DNA of 17,687 bases from Bacillota bacterium (GCA_021845645.1 JAJZVM010000079.1:1-17687); one strand, 5' to 3'; counted from the stretch's first letter, positions 1 to 8,383 are shown. The notes: generated by a model not told the origin, from the letters alone. A program made the numbers and translations.

Positions 1-639
1 CGCCGGCCGGACGCCCAAGGCAGACGGCGCCGCAGAGATGGGTCCCAGTCCTGGCGGCGCGCCGAGGCACTTCTGGCTGCCGCTGTAGACGATACTGGCG
101 CCCCATTCGTCCATCTGCACCGGCATACCGCCGAGCGACGTGACCGTGTCGACGATCAGCTGCGCCCCCGCCTCCCGGCTGTGACGCGCGATCGGCGCGA
201 CGTCGTTGCGCACGCCCGTGGACGTCTCCGCGTGCACCACCGCCACGACCTCCGGGCCGAACTCCCGCATCGCCTTGCCCGCAGCGTCGGGATCGATCGG
301 AGTGCCGTACGGGAAAGCGACGCTCCGGAGCTCGCCGCCCGCCCTGCGCACCATCTCCGAGATCCGCTCGGCGAAGACGCCGTTCTCAAGCACGAGCACC
401 TTGCGTCCGGGCCAGACGAGGTTCATCACCGCCGTCTCCATCGCAGCGGAACCGGTACCGCTCACCGGGAACGTCAAGGGCGCCGAACTGCCGAACGCGA
501 GACGTAGATCCTCCGCGATCGCGTCGAGCTCCGCAAGAAACCTGGGGTCGAGGTGACCGAAGAGCGGACGGGCCAGCGCCGCGCGCACGCGTTCCGACAC
601 CGGACTCGGCCCAGGACCCATCAGCAGGACGTCAGCCAT
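1..639 (-). CDS. Class V aminotransferase (alanine--glyoxylate / serine--pyruvate type), C-terminus cut by window edge
   Basis: A fold-type I PLP enzyme expected to move an amino group between a small amino acid (alanine or serine) and a keto acid such as glyoxylate. The reading frame is open from the ATG at 639 to the left edge, giving 213 residues, about the N-terminal half to two thirds of a family member of 360-400. The N-terminal MGPGPSP with the following SERVR and GHLDPRF is the family signature. SGTGSAAME (60-68) forms the phosphate-binding turn, HAETSTG (136-142) is typical, D164 in VDTVTSLGG should contact the PLP ring, and K190 in SGSQKCLGAPPG is the PLP lysine. No good ribosome binding site precedes the ATG. 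The nearest strong one, AAGGAGG at 694-700, lies about 50 bases upstream with no usable in-frame start after it. It is the last visible gene of the operon, 88 bases after the AstE-like gene. The class is clear; the substrate is not. Confidence 0.9.
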   Translation of the reverse strand, partial: MADVLLMGPGPSPVSERVRAALARPLFGHLDPRFLAELDAIAEDLRLAFGSSAPLTFPVSGTGSAAMETAVMNLVWPGRKVLVLENGVFAERISEMVRRAGGELRSVAFPYGTPIDPDAAGKAMREFGPEVVAVVHAETSTGVRNDVAPIARHSREAGAQLIVDTVTSLGGMPVQMDEWGASIVYSGSQKCLGAPPGLGPISAAPSALGVRPA

Positions 640-727
640 GGTTACGGGGATCGGCCGCCGCGCAATCCCTTTGGCGAGCCGCTCCCCGACACACCTCCTT
701 GTTTGCTACGAAAGGACTCCGGGGAAT

Positions 728-1684
728 CTAGACATCTGCCTCCGCCACGACGTACGTCATCGCGCCGGCCTCGAGCACGCAGAGCATCGGGCGCAGCAGC
801 ATGAGCGCCGTCCGCCCCCAGGGAGCCGTGAAGACCTCCAGCGTCTCGTCCGTGACGGGGTGGCGCAGCTCCCCGAGCACGGTGCCTTCGGAAACGATCG
901 TGCCGACGGCCTCGGCGCCCACAACCGGGTGGAAGATGCCGCCTTGTTTCGGACGCAGCACCTGTGGCGGCTGGACATGGATCGAGGCCGGCGCCGCCGG
1001 GAGTTCGGGGTCTGGTGCCAGAACACCGGCATAGACCAGGGCGCGCTCCACCCCCTGGGCGATGCGCAGAGCCCACGCTCCTTCCGCCTGCGAGTGCCCG
1101 CCCATCTCCACGGCCCCGACCTGCGCTCCGCGCGCCCTGGCCTGCGTCGTGAGCGAGACCTGCCCCAGGTTCCGGTAGCCGTGGTCCACGATCAAGGGGG
1201 CGCCGATCGCGGCCGCGATCGGCTCACTACCCTCGAAGCGGAAGGCGAAGGCGTTGACGGCCCAGCTGCCGCCGCCGTGCAGGTCGATCACCAGGTCCGC
1301 CCCTTCGAGCGCATGGCGCGTGATGGTGGCCGCCAGCATTTCGGTGTGGCTGCCAGCCGGGTTGCCCGGAAAGCAGCGGTTGAGGTCGAGCTGGTCGAGC
1401 GGCGCACAGCGGGCGCTTTGCTGCATCGCCAGCGGATTCGCGACCGGGAGGACGCGGATCGTGCCGATCAGACGGTCGGCCCGCACGCGAGTGAGCAGCT
1501 TCGAGATGGCGAGGGCCCCCCACGGTCCCTCGTCGCCGTGTACTCCCGCGGCGACCAGCGCCACCTTGCCCCCGCTGCCGAGCGTGCCCACCATCAGGGG
1601 CACGGTGGCGGACGCCGCGCCGGAGCCGACAGGAAAAGTCCGCCAGGAAACCGCGGCGGCCAGGTTACGTTCCGGCATGGGCAT
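728..1684 (-). CDS. Succinylglutamate desuccinylase/aspartoacylase (AstE/AspA) family zinc hydrolase
   Basis: A 318-residue member of the M14-like AstE/AspA group, which cleave N-acyl amino acids or related amides using one zinc ion. The first two zinc ligands are H49 and E52 in GVHGDEGPWG, and the third is H136 in IDLHGGG. LDLNRCFPGNP (99-109) is the conserved Asn-Arg substrate-carboxylate segment. The C-terminal region, from about 190, looks like the beta barrel-type domain common in this group. The start ATG at 1684 follows AAGGAG with a gap of four bases; a second in-frame ATG lies two codons later. It begins 12 bases after the stop of the upstream Gfo/Idh gene, so the two are probably co-translated. 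In this operon it could remove an acyl group or cleave an amide bond after uptake. The family includes succinylglutamate, aspartate and ectoine-pathway deacylases, and the sequence alone does not choose between them. Confidence 0.85.
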   Translation of the reverse strand: MPMPERNLAAAVSWRTFPVGSGAASATVPLMVGTLGSGGKVALVAAGVHGDEGPWGALAISKLLTRVRADRLIGTIRVLPVANPLAMQQSARCAPLDQLDLNRCFPGNPAGSHTEMLAATITRHALEGADLVIDLHGGGSWAVNAFAFRFEGSEPIAAAIGAPLIVDHGYRNLGQVSLTTQARARGAQVGAVEMGGHSQAEGAWALRIAQGVERALVYAGVLAPDPELPAAPASIHVQPPQVLRPKQGGIFHPVVGAEAVGTIVSEGTVLGELRHPVTDETLEVFTAPWGRTALMLLRPMLCVLEAGAMTYVVAEADV

Positions 1685-1696
1685 TCGTCTCCTTCG

Positions 1697-2854
1697 CTAC
1701 GCCTCTTGATTGCCCAGCTGCACCCAGCTGCGCGTGCGGTGCGACGCCTCGACGGCGTTGATGATCTCCTGCACCTTGGCGCTTTGCGCGAAGTTGCCCT
1801 GGTTCTCGCTTCGGATCCCCGCCACTTCCTCCATGAAGTTGTGGACAAGGTTCGCGTAGAAAAGCGAGGGCCACGGTTCGCCGGGCCGGTAGCCGTGCGG
1901 GAAGAACTTCTCGGGGATCTCCATGCGCTGGAACTCGACCGCGTCCGGCCGCGCGGCATGCAGCGTCTCGCACTCGCCAAACTCGTCCACCAGGCGGCAA
2001 ATCAGCGCGCCCTTCTCGCCATAGATGCGCGCCTCGATGCCCGGGTAGTTGCCTACGGTCACGTAGCTCGTCTGGATCGAGCCGAAGGCGCCGTTGGCGA
2101 ACTCGCAGATGTAGATGTCGGCGTCGTCCATGTTGATCGGCTCGCGCTGCGTGTCGAGGTTGGTGCGCCGCCGCATCGGGATCAGGTTCTTGAGCCTGCC
2201 CACCACCTCCGTGACTTGGCTGCCCGTGAGCATCATGCTGATGTCGATGATGGGCGCGCCGTACCCCTCCAGCGAGTGCACCGTGATCTCCTCCGGCTTC
2301 GGCGACCAGCCCCCGACCGCGTCGTTGTCGGGTGGCGTCTTGTGGATGCGCTTGTCCGCCGGATTGTCGGGATCGAGCCACTGGCTGTTCTGCTCGTAGC
2401 CGTTGAAGACGAGGGGACGTCCGATGAATCCGTCCTGCACGAGCTGGTACATGTACTGCATTGCGGGCGCGTAGCGGAACGTGAGCCCCACCTTGGTCTT
2501 AAGGCCCTTGGACTCCGCGATCGCCTGCGCCCGGCGCACATCCTCGGCCCGGTGGGCGACCGGCTTCTCGACGAGGCAGTGCTTGCCCGCGTTGATCACA
2601 TCGAAAACCAGAGGCTCGTGTTCCTCGCGCGTACAAACGTCGATCACGTCGATGTCCGTCCGGTGCAGAAGGTCATGGTAGTCTGTCAGGACCTCTGGAA
2701 TCTCGAACTGACGGGCCCTCTCCTCGGCCTTCTCGCGGTCCACATCGCAAATGGCCACGAGCTCGGCCAGCGGCGAGCGGTAGTACCCCGGCAGATGCGC
2801 GTCACGAGACCATCTGCCGGCACCGACGACGGCAACCCGGATCTTGTCGGCCAT
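1697..2854 (-). CDS. Gfo/Idh/MocA family NAD(P)-dependent oxidoreductase (copy 1)
   Basis: A 385-residue cytosolic dehydrogenase of the glucose-fructose oxidoreductase / inositol dehydrogenase type, which usually oxidises a sugar or cyclitol hydroxyl. The N-terminal Rossmann domain shows VVGAGRWS (9-16), and the catalytic-lysine motif EKP is at 96-98. The C-terminal alpha/beta domain spans about 125-385. Odd features: the usual D-x-G-x-H helix motif is replaced by EGYGAP (196-201), so the common Asp and His appear to be missing; and the protein shares a distinctive G-[YF]-EQNS stretch (152-157) with the Gfo/Idh protein at 14065-15168. The ATG at 2854 was chosen because AAGGGAGG lies nine bases ahead; the in-frame ATG at 2863 abuts that site. 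It sits 22 bases after one gene and 12 before the next. The substrate is unknown. Confidence 0.9.
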   Translation of the reverse strand: MADKIRVAVVGAGRWSRDAHLPGYYRSPLAELVAICDVDREKAEERARQFEIPEVLTDYHDLLHRTDIDVIDVCTREEHEPLVFDVINAGKHCLVEKPVAHRAEDVRRAQAIAESKGLKTKVGLTFRYAPAMQYMYQLVQDGFIGRPLVFNGYEQNSQWLDPDNPADKRIHKTPPDNDAVGGWSPKPEEITVHSLEGYGAPIIDISMMLTGSQVTEVVGRLKNLIPMRRRTNLDTQREPINMDDADIYICEFANGAFGSIQTSYVTVGNYPGIEARIYGEKGALICRLVDEFGECETLHAARPDAVEFQRMEIPEKFFPHGYRPGEPWPSLFYANLVHNFMEEVAGIRSENQGNFAQSAKVQEIINAVEASHRTRSWVQLGNQEA

Positions 2855-2876
2855 CGTTCCCATCCTCCCTTGTGCT

Positions 2877-3857
2877 CTAGAGGCCTCGTTGCGCGGCGCC
2901 ACGGAGCGCTTCGAGCGCCAGGGCGGTCTGCATCGCCGTCTCCTGGGCCAGATACCTCGGCTCCGCCTCGGACCGCAGTACGGCGTGGATGTGCCGGATG
3001 GCGGCCGCGAACGAGTGCTCGTCGCGCGTCGGCCGCTCCTTCGTGACCATGCTCCCTCTGCGCAGCTGTACAGGATCGCCGGGCTGAGGGTGGTAGGGGT
3101 TCCTGACCCGGATCTCGCCCTCGCCGCCGACGATGCGCGTGAAGGTGTCGTACGGCCGGGACATGCCACAGCTGAACAGCATGGCTTGGCCGCCCTGGTA
3201 GGCGAGGAAGCCCTGCATCGCCTCGTCGACGCCGCCCGGGCTCCAGCTCGCGGACGCCTCCGCCCGGGCCACCTCGCTCTGGAAGAGCAGGGTCGCGAGC
3301 TGGACGGGGTAGCAGCCCACATCGTTCAGGGCGCCGCCCGCGAGTTCCCGCGACCAGCGGATGTTGGCGGGGCTGCGCACCTGGAAGTGGAAGCTCGATT
3401 GGATCTCGCGGATCTCCCCCACAGCGCCATCCCGCAGGAGCTCGGCGATCCGTTCGAACTGGGGCTGGAACGGGAAGACGAACGCCTCCCAGAGCCGGCC
3501 CGACGCTGTCGCAGCCGCGGCGAGCACCGCTTGTGTCTCTTCGGGGCTGACACAAAGCGGCTTCTCCGCGAGCACGGTCTTGCCGGCGGCCAAGGCCCGC
3601 ATGGTCCACGCGGCGTGGAGCGCGTTCGGCAGCGTGATGTACACGGCGTCGATGCCACGATCTTCGAGCACACGCTCGTAACCTTCGACGCCGCGCTCAA
3701 CGCCGTGTTGCCCCGCGAACTTCTCGGCCCGGATTCCCTCGCGGCTGCCGACCACGGCCGCCACACCGCCTCCCGCCTCGCGCAGGCCTGGCAGAAAGGA
3801 CGCCCGGGCGATATTGCCGGTGCCGATGATGCCCCAGCGCACCTGTGCCCCGTTCAT
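2877..3857 (-). CDS. Gfo/Idh/MocA family oxidoreductase, dihydrodiol-dehydrogenase-like (copy 2)
   Basis: A 326-residue NAD(P)-dependent dehydrogenase. The Rossmann motif GIIGTGNIA is at 9-17, the lysine motif AEKPLCVS at 97-104, and GGALNDVGCYP at 174-184. This last form, with Asp then Gly-x-Tyr, marks the branch with dimeric dihydrodiol dehydrogenase and 1,5-anhydrofructose reductase-like proteins rather than the inositol dehydrogenase branch. It therefore differs clearly from the other two Gfo/Idh proteins in this cluster, and probably acts on a different intermediate. The ATG at 3857 follows GGGAGG with seven intervening bases; an ATG five codons earlier (3872) has no comparable site. It lies 40 bases after tldE and 22 before the next Gfo/Idh gene, whose ribosome binding site begins just after this TAG stop. 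Confidence 0.9.
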   Translation of the reverse strand: MNGAQVRWGIIGTGNIARASFLPGLREAGGGVAAVVGSREGIRAEKFAGQHGVERGVEGYERVLEDRGIDAVYITLPNALHAAWTMRALAAGKTVLAEKPLCVSPEETQAVLAAAATASGRLWEAFVFPFQPQFERIAELLRDGAVGEIREIQSSFHFQVRSPANIRWSRELAGGALNDVGCYPVQLATLLFQSEVARAEASASWSPGGVDEAMQGFLAYQGGQAMLFSCGMSRPYDTFTRIVGGEGEIRVRNPYHPQPGDPVQLRRGSMVTKERPTRDEHSFAAAIRHIHAVLRSEAEPRYLAQETAMQTALALEALRGAAQRGL

Positions 3858-3897
3858 GGGCCACCCTCCCATCGGTCGATTGCCGGGGGCCCTTTCG

Positions 3898-5307
3898 CTA
3901 CGCGTCCACCAGGTCGAACTTGAAGGATGATAGGCGCGCGCTGGGAGCCAGGATGCAGCTGTTGAAAACATTGAGCATCGGCTGCGCGTAGAGTCTCTGG
4001 CCGATCTCCTCCGCATTGCGCAGCATTTCGTAGACCGACTCCGTGAAGCGGACGTTGCCCATCGGCCGCGTGATGCGGCCGTCCTCGATCTGGTAGGTGC
4101 CATGGCGCGTCATGCCCGTGATCACACCGGCCTGCGGATCGACGAGCCGCACATAATGAAAACTCGTCACGTAGACGCCGTGGGCGATGCCCGCCACGAG
4201 CGCCTCTTCTGTCGCGTCGCCTGGTTCGAGGCGCAGGTTGGCCGCCACAGGACTTGCGAACGGCAACCGCGAGACGTGCGCGTGTCCCGTCGATGTCGCG
4301 CCGCTTTCTACGGCGGAGCGCAAGTCATGCAGCACGCCTTGCGGTGCCCCGCCGGCGATCAGGCTCACCTGTCGCTTGGGCATGCCCTCCTGGTCGAACG
4401 GGATGGGCAGGCCATCTGCTCCGGGGGCGTCATCGTAGATCTGGACCCGACGCGATCCGAGGGAATCTCCTGCGTGGGAATCGAGCGGGCTCGCGCCGTC
4501 CACGGCCGACCGACCGTCGAAGCCGAGATGGTTCAGGAACGAGACCGCCTCGGCCAGGGCGTAACCGCAGAGCACCACGGGCAGGCGGTCTTCGGTCAGG
4601 CGCACGGTCTGCCCCGGCTCACGTCCCAGGAGGGCGCCAGGCGACGAGCGGTCGAGCGATTCGCGGGCGATCTCCTCCGGGTCCAGCCGGCCCACATCGC
4701 GGCTCAGCCGGAACCCGAGCCCGGAGAGACTTCGCCATGTGGATACGAGATTCCATCCCGCCTCGCTGAGGGGTACGTAGGCTCTCCTGCCGCGACTGGT
4801 CGCAAGCGCCAGTTCGTAGAGGGTCGAGTGGACGCTGCCGTACATCCTCGCGCCCCGCTCCTCCGCGAGCGTCACGGCGCTCGCGATGGCACCGGCCTTG
4901 GCCAGGGGCGTCAGTTCCGCGGTCGCCGGATAGAAGAACGGCGGGACGGGGGCATGGACCTCGACGCCGCCGTCCTCGACGCCGGCGAAATGGAAGCCGG
5001 ACGGCAGAGGAGGGCCGACCGCCGCCGCCCGCGCCATGCGCACGATCTCCTGCGGCGGCAGGTCCGGTTGGGCCTGCACCTTGCCAAGGCGTCCGTCGTG
5101 GATGAGGCGCAGCGTCACCGTCACGTTCTCGCGGTCAAGGGTCTGGTGCAGACGTTCGTGCGCAAAGCGGCTGTAGCGCTCGCACTCGACCAGCGCCGAG
5201 GCCTCCGCCTCGTCCGCTCCTGCCGCCTCGACGATCGCGTCCAGTAGCCCGAAGAGCGCAGTCGGGCCGAAGAGCCCCGCCGCAGGTGCGTCGATGCCTG
5301 GCTTCAT
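3898..5307 (-). CDS. tldE: TldE/PmbA-like subunit of the TldD/TldE metallopeptidase
   Basis: A 469-residue protein of the TldD/PmbA family, the partner of the TldD encoded just upstream. In E. coli TldD and TldE form a heterodimer that degrades unfolded peptides and matures microcin B17; only TldD carries the zinc. That division is visible here: the region aligned with the TldD metal site reads AEAVSFLNHLGF (about 252-263) and has no HExxxH. The mid-region GDSLGSRRVQIYDDAPG and the C-terminal VTGMTRHGTYQIEDGRI-like segment (written here as ITGMTRHGTYQIEDGRI) are typical of the family. Its ATG at 5307 overlaps the TldD stop in an ATGA, and GGGAGGGAG lies just ahead, so the two chains should be made together. 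Its role in this operon is inferred to be peptide hydrolysis after import. Confidence 0.87.
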   Translation of the reverse strand: MKPGIDAPAAGLFGPTALFGLLDAIVEAAGADEAEASALVECERYSRFAHERLHQTLDRENVTVTLRLIHDGRLGKVQAQPDLPPQEIVRMARAAAVGPPLPSGFHFAGVEDGGVEVHAPVPPFFYPATAELTPLAKAGAIASAVTLAEERGARMYGSVHSTLYELALATSRGRRAYVPLSEAGWNLVSTWRSLSGLGFRLSRDVGRLDPEEIARESLDRSSPGALLGREPGQTVRLTEDRLPVVLCGYALAEAVSFLNHLGFDGRSAVDGASPLDSHAGDSLGSRRVQIYDDAPGADGLPIPFDQEGMPKRQVSLIAGGAPQGVLHDLRSAVESGATSTGHAHVSRLPFASPVAANLRLEPGDATEEALVAGIAHGVYVTSFHYVRLVDPQAGVITGMTRHGTYQIEDGRITRPMGNVRFTESVYEMLRNAEEIGQRLYAQPMLNVFNSCILAPSARLSSFKFDLVDA

Positions 5308-6746
5308 GCCTCTCCCTCCCCGATGCGGACGTTGCGGAACCGGGCGTAGGAGCAGCCATGGCCGACGAAACCCCACTGCTTGGGCTCCCCCTTGCCACAA
5401 GGGAGGCCGTGCACGTGCCAGTGCGTCGCGTCGGCGACGGCGTCGCAGGACTGCCAGAACGCCGGCGCGATGCCGCTGAACGAGCAGTCCTTCAGAAGCC
5501 GCCCGATCTTTCCATGCTTGATCTCATAGCCGACTTCGGTGCCGAAGCGGAAGTTGCGGCGCCTGTCGTCGATGCTCCAGGAGCGGTTCATGTCGACCAG
5601 GAGGCCGTCTTCCGTATCGGCGATGATTTCCTCGATGGACCGCTCACCAGGTTCCAGGTTGATGTTGGTCTGGAAGATCAGCGGCGGGTAGGACCAGCCG
5701 TCGGCCCGCATGGCCCCGGCGCTGGTCCCACCCAGGATCGAGGCCGTCTCGCGGGAGGTGAGGAGACCGACCAGCAGGCCATTCTTGACGATCTGCACCT
5801 TGCGCGCCTGTACGCCCTCGTCGTCGAACCAGAAGCTGCCGAAGGCCCCTGGCACCGTCGGGTCGGCCACGATGTTCACGGCCTCGGAGCCGTAGCGGAA
5901 CTCGCCCAGCTCGGAGACGTCCAGGAAGCTCGTGCCGGTGAAAGAGGTCTCCCAGCCCATCACCCGGTCCGCCTCCACCGCATGCCCGCACGACTCGTGG
6001 ATCAGGAGCGCGAGCTGCCGCGGCCCGACGATGAGATCCCAGCGCCGCGAGGGACAGCTCGGCGCCGAGAGAAGCTCCACCGCTTCGCGGCCGATGCGCT
6101 CGCCGTTGGCGGGCAGATCAAGTTCCTCGATGTATTCGTAGCCCCGATGCGCGGAGTCGCCGATCTCAGAGTTCGGATAGGTTCGCCGCTGGACCTCGCC
6201 GTTGCGCACGGCGTACGCCGCCAGGGTGGCCCCTGCGTCGGTGAATTCCTGAACGATGTCGGATCCCTCGGTCGAGGCAAAATGGCGCTCCTCGCGTTTG
6301 AACTCCATCATGGCGAGCGCCGACTTGACCTCGGCCGACGCGGCGATCCGCGCGTTCGTCTCCTCGAGAAGCTTGAACTTCTCGGACGTCGGTATCTCGA
6401 ACGGGTCGCGATCGTAGGCGGTGTGATAAACGCCCCGGGCGGGCGGGCTCGGCGCGAGACGCACCGGGGCGCGCACCACCGCGGCCGCGGCCCGCGCGCC
6501 GGCGATCGCTCGGCGCACCGTGCCTTCGGCGCCTTGGACGTCGTCCGACGCCTGGCTCGCGAAGCCCCATGCGCCGCCGACCAGAACACGCACGCCGTAG
6601 CCCCGCTGGTTGCCGGACACGGGATCTTCGGGCACACCGTTGCGCACCGTAAGACGTTCGTCACGAGACTGGACGTACCGGACGTCCGCATACTCGGCGC
6701 CGAGGCCCTGGGCGAGGTCGAGTGCCCGCCTCATCACATCGTTCAT
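5304..6746 (-). CDS. tldD: TldD zinc metallopeptidase subunit
   Basis: A 480-residue TldD-family peptidase (usual length about 480). The zinc motif H250-E251-x3-H255, seen as HESCGHAVEAD, is intact. The C-terminal PCGKG segment supplies the likely third ligand, C450, as in E. coli TldD. The N-terminal domain (1 to about 110) and the central FFDDEG-type segment, here WFDDEGVQARKVQIVKNG (306-323), are typical. The family works as a TldD/TldE heterodimer on unfolded or short peptides in the cytosol. The start ATG at 6746 follows AGGAGG with eight bases between and lies 10 bases after the GntR stop codon. The stop overlaps the tldE start. Finding this pair inside a peptide-importer operon suggests a catabolic or processing job for an imported peptide; no RiPP precursor gene was seen nearby. 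Confidence 0.92.
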   Translation of the reverse strand: MNDVMRRALDLAQGLGAEYADVRYVQSRDERLTVRNGVPEDPVSGNQRGYGVRVLVGGAWGFASQASDDVQGAEGTVRRAIAGARAAAAVVRAPVRLAPSPPARGVYHTAYDRDPFEIPTSEKFKLLEETNARIAASAEVKSALAMMEFKREERHFASTEGSDIVQEFTDAGATLAAYAVRNGEVQRRTYPNSEIGDSAHRGYEYIEELDLPANGERIGREAVELLSAPSCPSRRWDLIVGPRQLALLIHESCGHAVEADRVMGWETSFTGTSFLDVSELGEFRYGSEAVNIVADPTVPGAFGSFWFDDEGVQARKVQIVKNGLLVGLLTSRETASILGGTSAGAMRADGWSYPPLIFQTNINLEPGERSIEEIIADTEDGLLVDMNRSWSIDDRRRNFRFGTEVGYEIKHGKIGRLLKDCSFSGIAPAFWQSCDAVADATHWHVHGLPCGKGEPKQWGFVGHGCSYARFRNVRIGEGEA

Positions 6747-6756
6747 CGGGTACCTC

Positions 6757-7398
6757 CTAATCCGGCCAGATGTGGACGTAGTGCCTGCGCAGTACCATCT
6801 CCACAAGTTGCACGTCGCGCGTCTCGATCGCCTCCACTACGTGGAGATGGCGCTGGCGCACAATCTCCGGTGTCAGCCGCCGCACGTCGGTGGTCGAGCT
6901 GAGCAGCGCCCCAAGCTGCGCGTCCAGGCTCTCCCAGAGTCCGAAGACACGACGATTGTCGGTGCACACGGCGATCTTGCGGTGGAATGTGTTGTCGAGC
7001 CGAACCAGGGACATCATGTCCTTGGCCCCGAGCGCGTCGCCCATGTCGTGCGCGCAGGAGCGCATCTCGGCGAGGTCCTCGGGCGTGAGCTTCTGGACCG
7101 CGGCCTGCGCCGCGAACCCTTCGAGCAACGCGCGCGCCTCGCAAACCTCCATGCTCTCCTCCCGCGACATCTGGATGACCACCGCGCCGCGCCGCGCCCG
7201 CACCTCGACGAGCCGCTCGGTCTCGAGCCGGGCGATGGCCGCGCGAATGATCGAGCGGCTCACGTCGAACTCCTCCGCCAGCGCCGCCTCCAGCAGGCGC
7301 TGGCCCGGCAGGACGTCTCCATTGATGATGGCTGCCCTAAGTTGCTCGGTTACCGTGTCCGGCAAGGATAAGTACTGTCGCTTGGCTACCTCTGGCAT
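6757..7398 (-). CDS. GntR-family transcriptional regulator, FadR/FCD subfamily
   Basis: A 213-residue regulator with an N-terminal winged helix (about 8-75) and a C-terminal all-helical FCD ligand-binding domain. The DNA-binding part shows IINGDVLPGQRLLEAALAEE and then a recognition-helix region beginning DVSRSIIRAAIARLE. The FCD domain keeps metal-site residues: the Asp and His of LDNTFH, a His in RQRHLH and a His in RRHYVH. Such proteins bind a small organic acid or amino acid derivative and usually repress their own catabolic operon. The ATG at 7398 was chosen because GGGAGG (7410-7415) lies 11 bases upstream. A GTG at 7449 is in frame but overlaps the preceding gene and lacks a comparable site. 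It sits in mid-operon, after the hydroxyacid dehydrogenase gene and before tldD, which suggests autoregulation. A candidate operator is at 16948-16962. Confidence 0.92.
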   Translation of the reverse strand: MPEVAKRQYLSLPDTVTEQLRAAIINGDVLPGQRLLEAALAEEFDVSRSIIRAAIARLETERLVEVRARRGAVVIQMSREESMEVCEARALLEGFAAQAAVQKLTPEDLAEMRSCAHDMGDALGAKDMMSLVRLDNTFHRKIAVCTDNRRVFGLWESLDAQLGALLSSTTDVRRLTPEIVRQRHLHVVEAIETRDVQLVEMVLRRHYVHIWPD

Positions 7399-7435
7399 AA
7401 CGTATTGCGCCTCCCGAACCTCGGAATGTGCCCGC

Positions 7436-8383
7436 TCAATATCCCGCACGCCTGTCCACCAGGCCCCTCAGCGCCTTGCCGGCGTTGAAGCGCGAGAGGT
7501 TCTCGTGGAAGAGGCCCGCCACCCGCCCGGCGATGCTCGGGCCGGACACGTGCGGCGTGACGATCACGCCGGGTAATGTCCAAAGGGGGCTTTGCTCTGG
7601 CAGCGGCTCCTCCCGGAAAACATCCAGGATCGCCCCACCGAGCCTTCCCGCCTGCAAGGCGTGGACCAGGGCGGCCTGGTCCACGGTGGCGCCGCGCCCG
7701 ATGTTGACCAGGACGCTGGTCGGGCGCATCGCGGCGAGGACCTTTTCGCTGACGACCTCCCTGGTGTCGGGGGTCAGCGGGAGCGCCAGGACCAGCACGT
7801 CGAGGTCGCCTACGAAGTCGGGCCAGCCTTCGGGGCCAAAGAGCCGGTCGACCTCGACGTCGCTCTCTCCCGTCCGGCTGAGGCCTGAGACCTGCATGTC
7901 GAACGCACGCGCCTTGCGCACGATCTCCCTGCCGATCGAGCCGAGACCCGCGACCCCGATCCGGCTGCCCTCAAGCGTCCCGACCTCGATGTGCTGCCAG
8001 CGGCTCTCGGCCTGCTGGGCGCGAAGCTGCGGGTGCTGCCGCACCCGCGCTAGGAGCTCGGAGAACACGTACTCCGCGATCATGCCGCCGAACTGGTCCA
8101 CGACCCGCGTCACGAGAACGTCCCGCCTCAACTCCTCGGCCGCCACGATGTCCTCGACCCCCGCTCCCATCGACTGCACCCAGCGCAGCCGGTGCGCTAG
8201 GGCGTACGCGTCCTGGGGAAATCGCCACGAGAACAGCACGTCCGCCTGCGGTGCGAGACGCCTGGCCTCGTCGGGATCCTGCGCGACCAGAAGCTGCGCG
8301 GGACTGCCAAGCCTGCGCAGCGCCTCGGCGTAGGCGGGAGCGCTGTGCGCGGCGTAGATCAGAACCTTGGGAAGGGAAGCCAT
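7436..8383 (-). CDS. D-2-hydroxyacid dehydrogenase (GhrA/glyoxylate-hydroxypyruvate reductase-like)
   Basis: A 315-residue NAD(P)-dependent enzyme that interconverts a 2-ketoacid and a D-2-hydroxyacid. The coenzyme domain carries AGLGSIG (145-151). The three catalytic residues are R230 in VNIGRGATVD, E259 in DVFREEP, and H278 in VTPHVSG. The catalytic domain is formed by the N-terminus and the C-terminal segment. The length and the WVQSMGAGVEDI segment (68-80) suit the short glyoxylate/hydroxypyruvate reductase branch. The start ATG at 8383 follows GGAGGTGG with good spacing. The gene begins 64 bases after the second DUF4438 gene and ends 37 bases before gntR. Beside an alanine--glyoxylate-type aminotransferase, it could handle glyoxylate, hydroxypyruvate or a related ketoacid, but that is inference. 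Confidence 0.9.
   Translation of the reverse strand: MASLPKVLIYAAHSAPAYAEALRRLGSPAQLLVAQDPDEARRLAPQADVLFSWRFPQDAYALAHRLRWVQSMGAGVEDIVAAEELRRDVLVTRVVDQFGGMIAEYVFSELLARVRQHPQLRAQQAESRWQHIEVGTLEGSRIGVAGLGSIGREIVRKARAFDMQVSGLSRTGESDVEVDRLFGPEGWPDFVGDLDVLVLALPLTPDTREVVSEKVLAAMRPTSVLVNIGRGATVDQAALVHALQAGRLGGAILDVFREEPLPEQSPLWTLPGVIVTPHVSGPSIAGRVAGLFHENLSRFNAGKALRGLVDRRAGY

Noticed and set aside
638..3046. An 802-codon open frame on the plus strand
   Set aside because: Antisense to the AstE-like and Gfo/Idh genes, low-complexity Arg/His/Asp-rich translation, no ribosome binding site.
5286..6902. A 538-codon open frame on the plus strand
   Set aside because: Antisense to tldD, whose zinc motifs and length are intact; composition is typical of a shadow frame.
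7399..7449. An upstream GTG start for the GntR regulator at 7449
   Set aside because: It overlaps the end of the hydroxyacid dehydrogenase gene and lacks a spaced ribosome binding site, whereas ATG at 7398 has GGGAGG 11 bases ahead.
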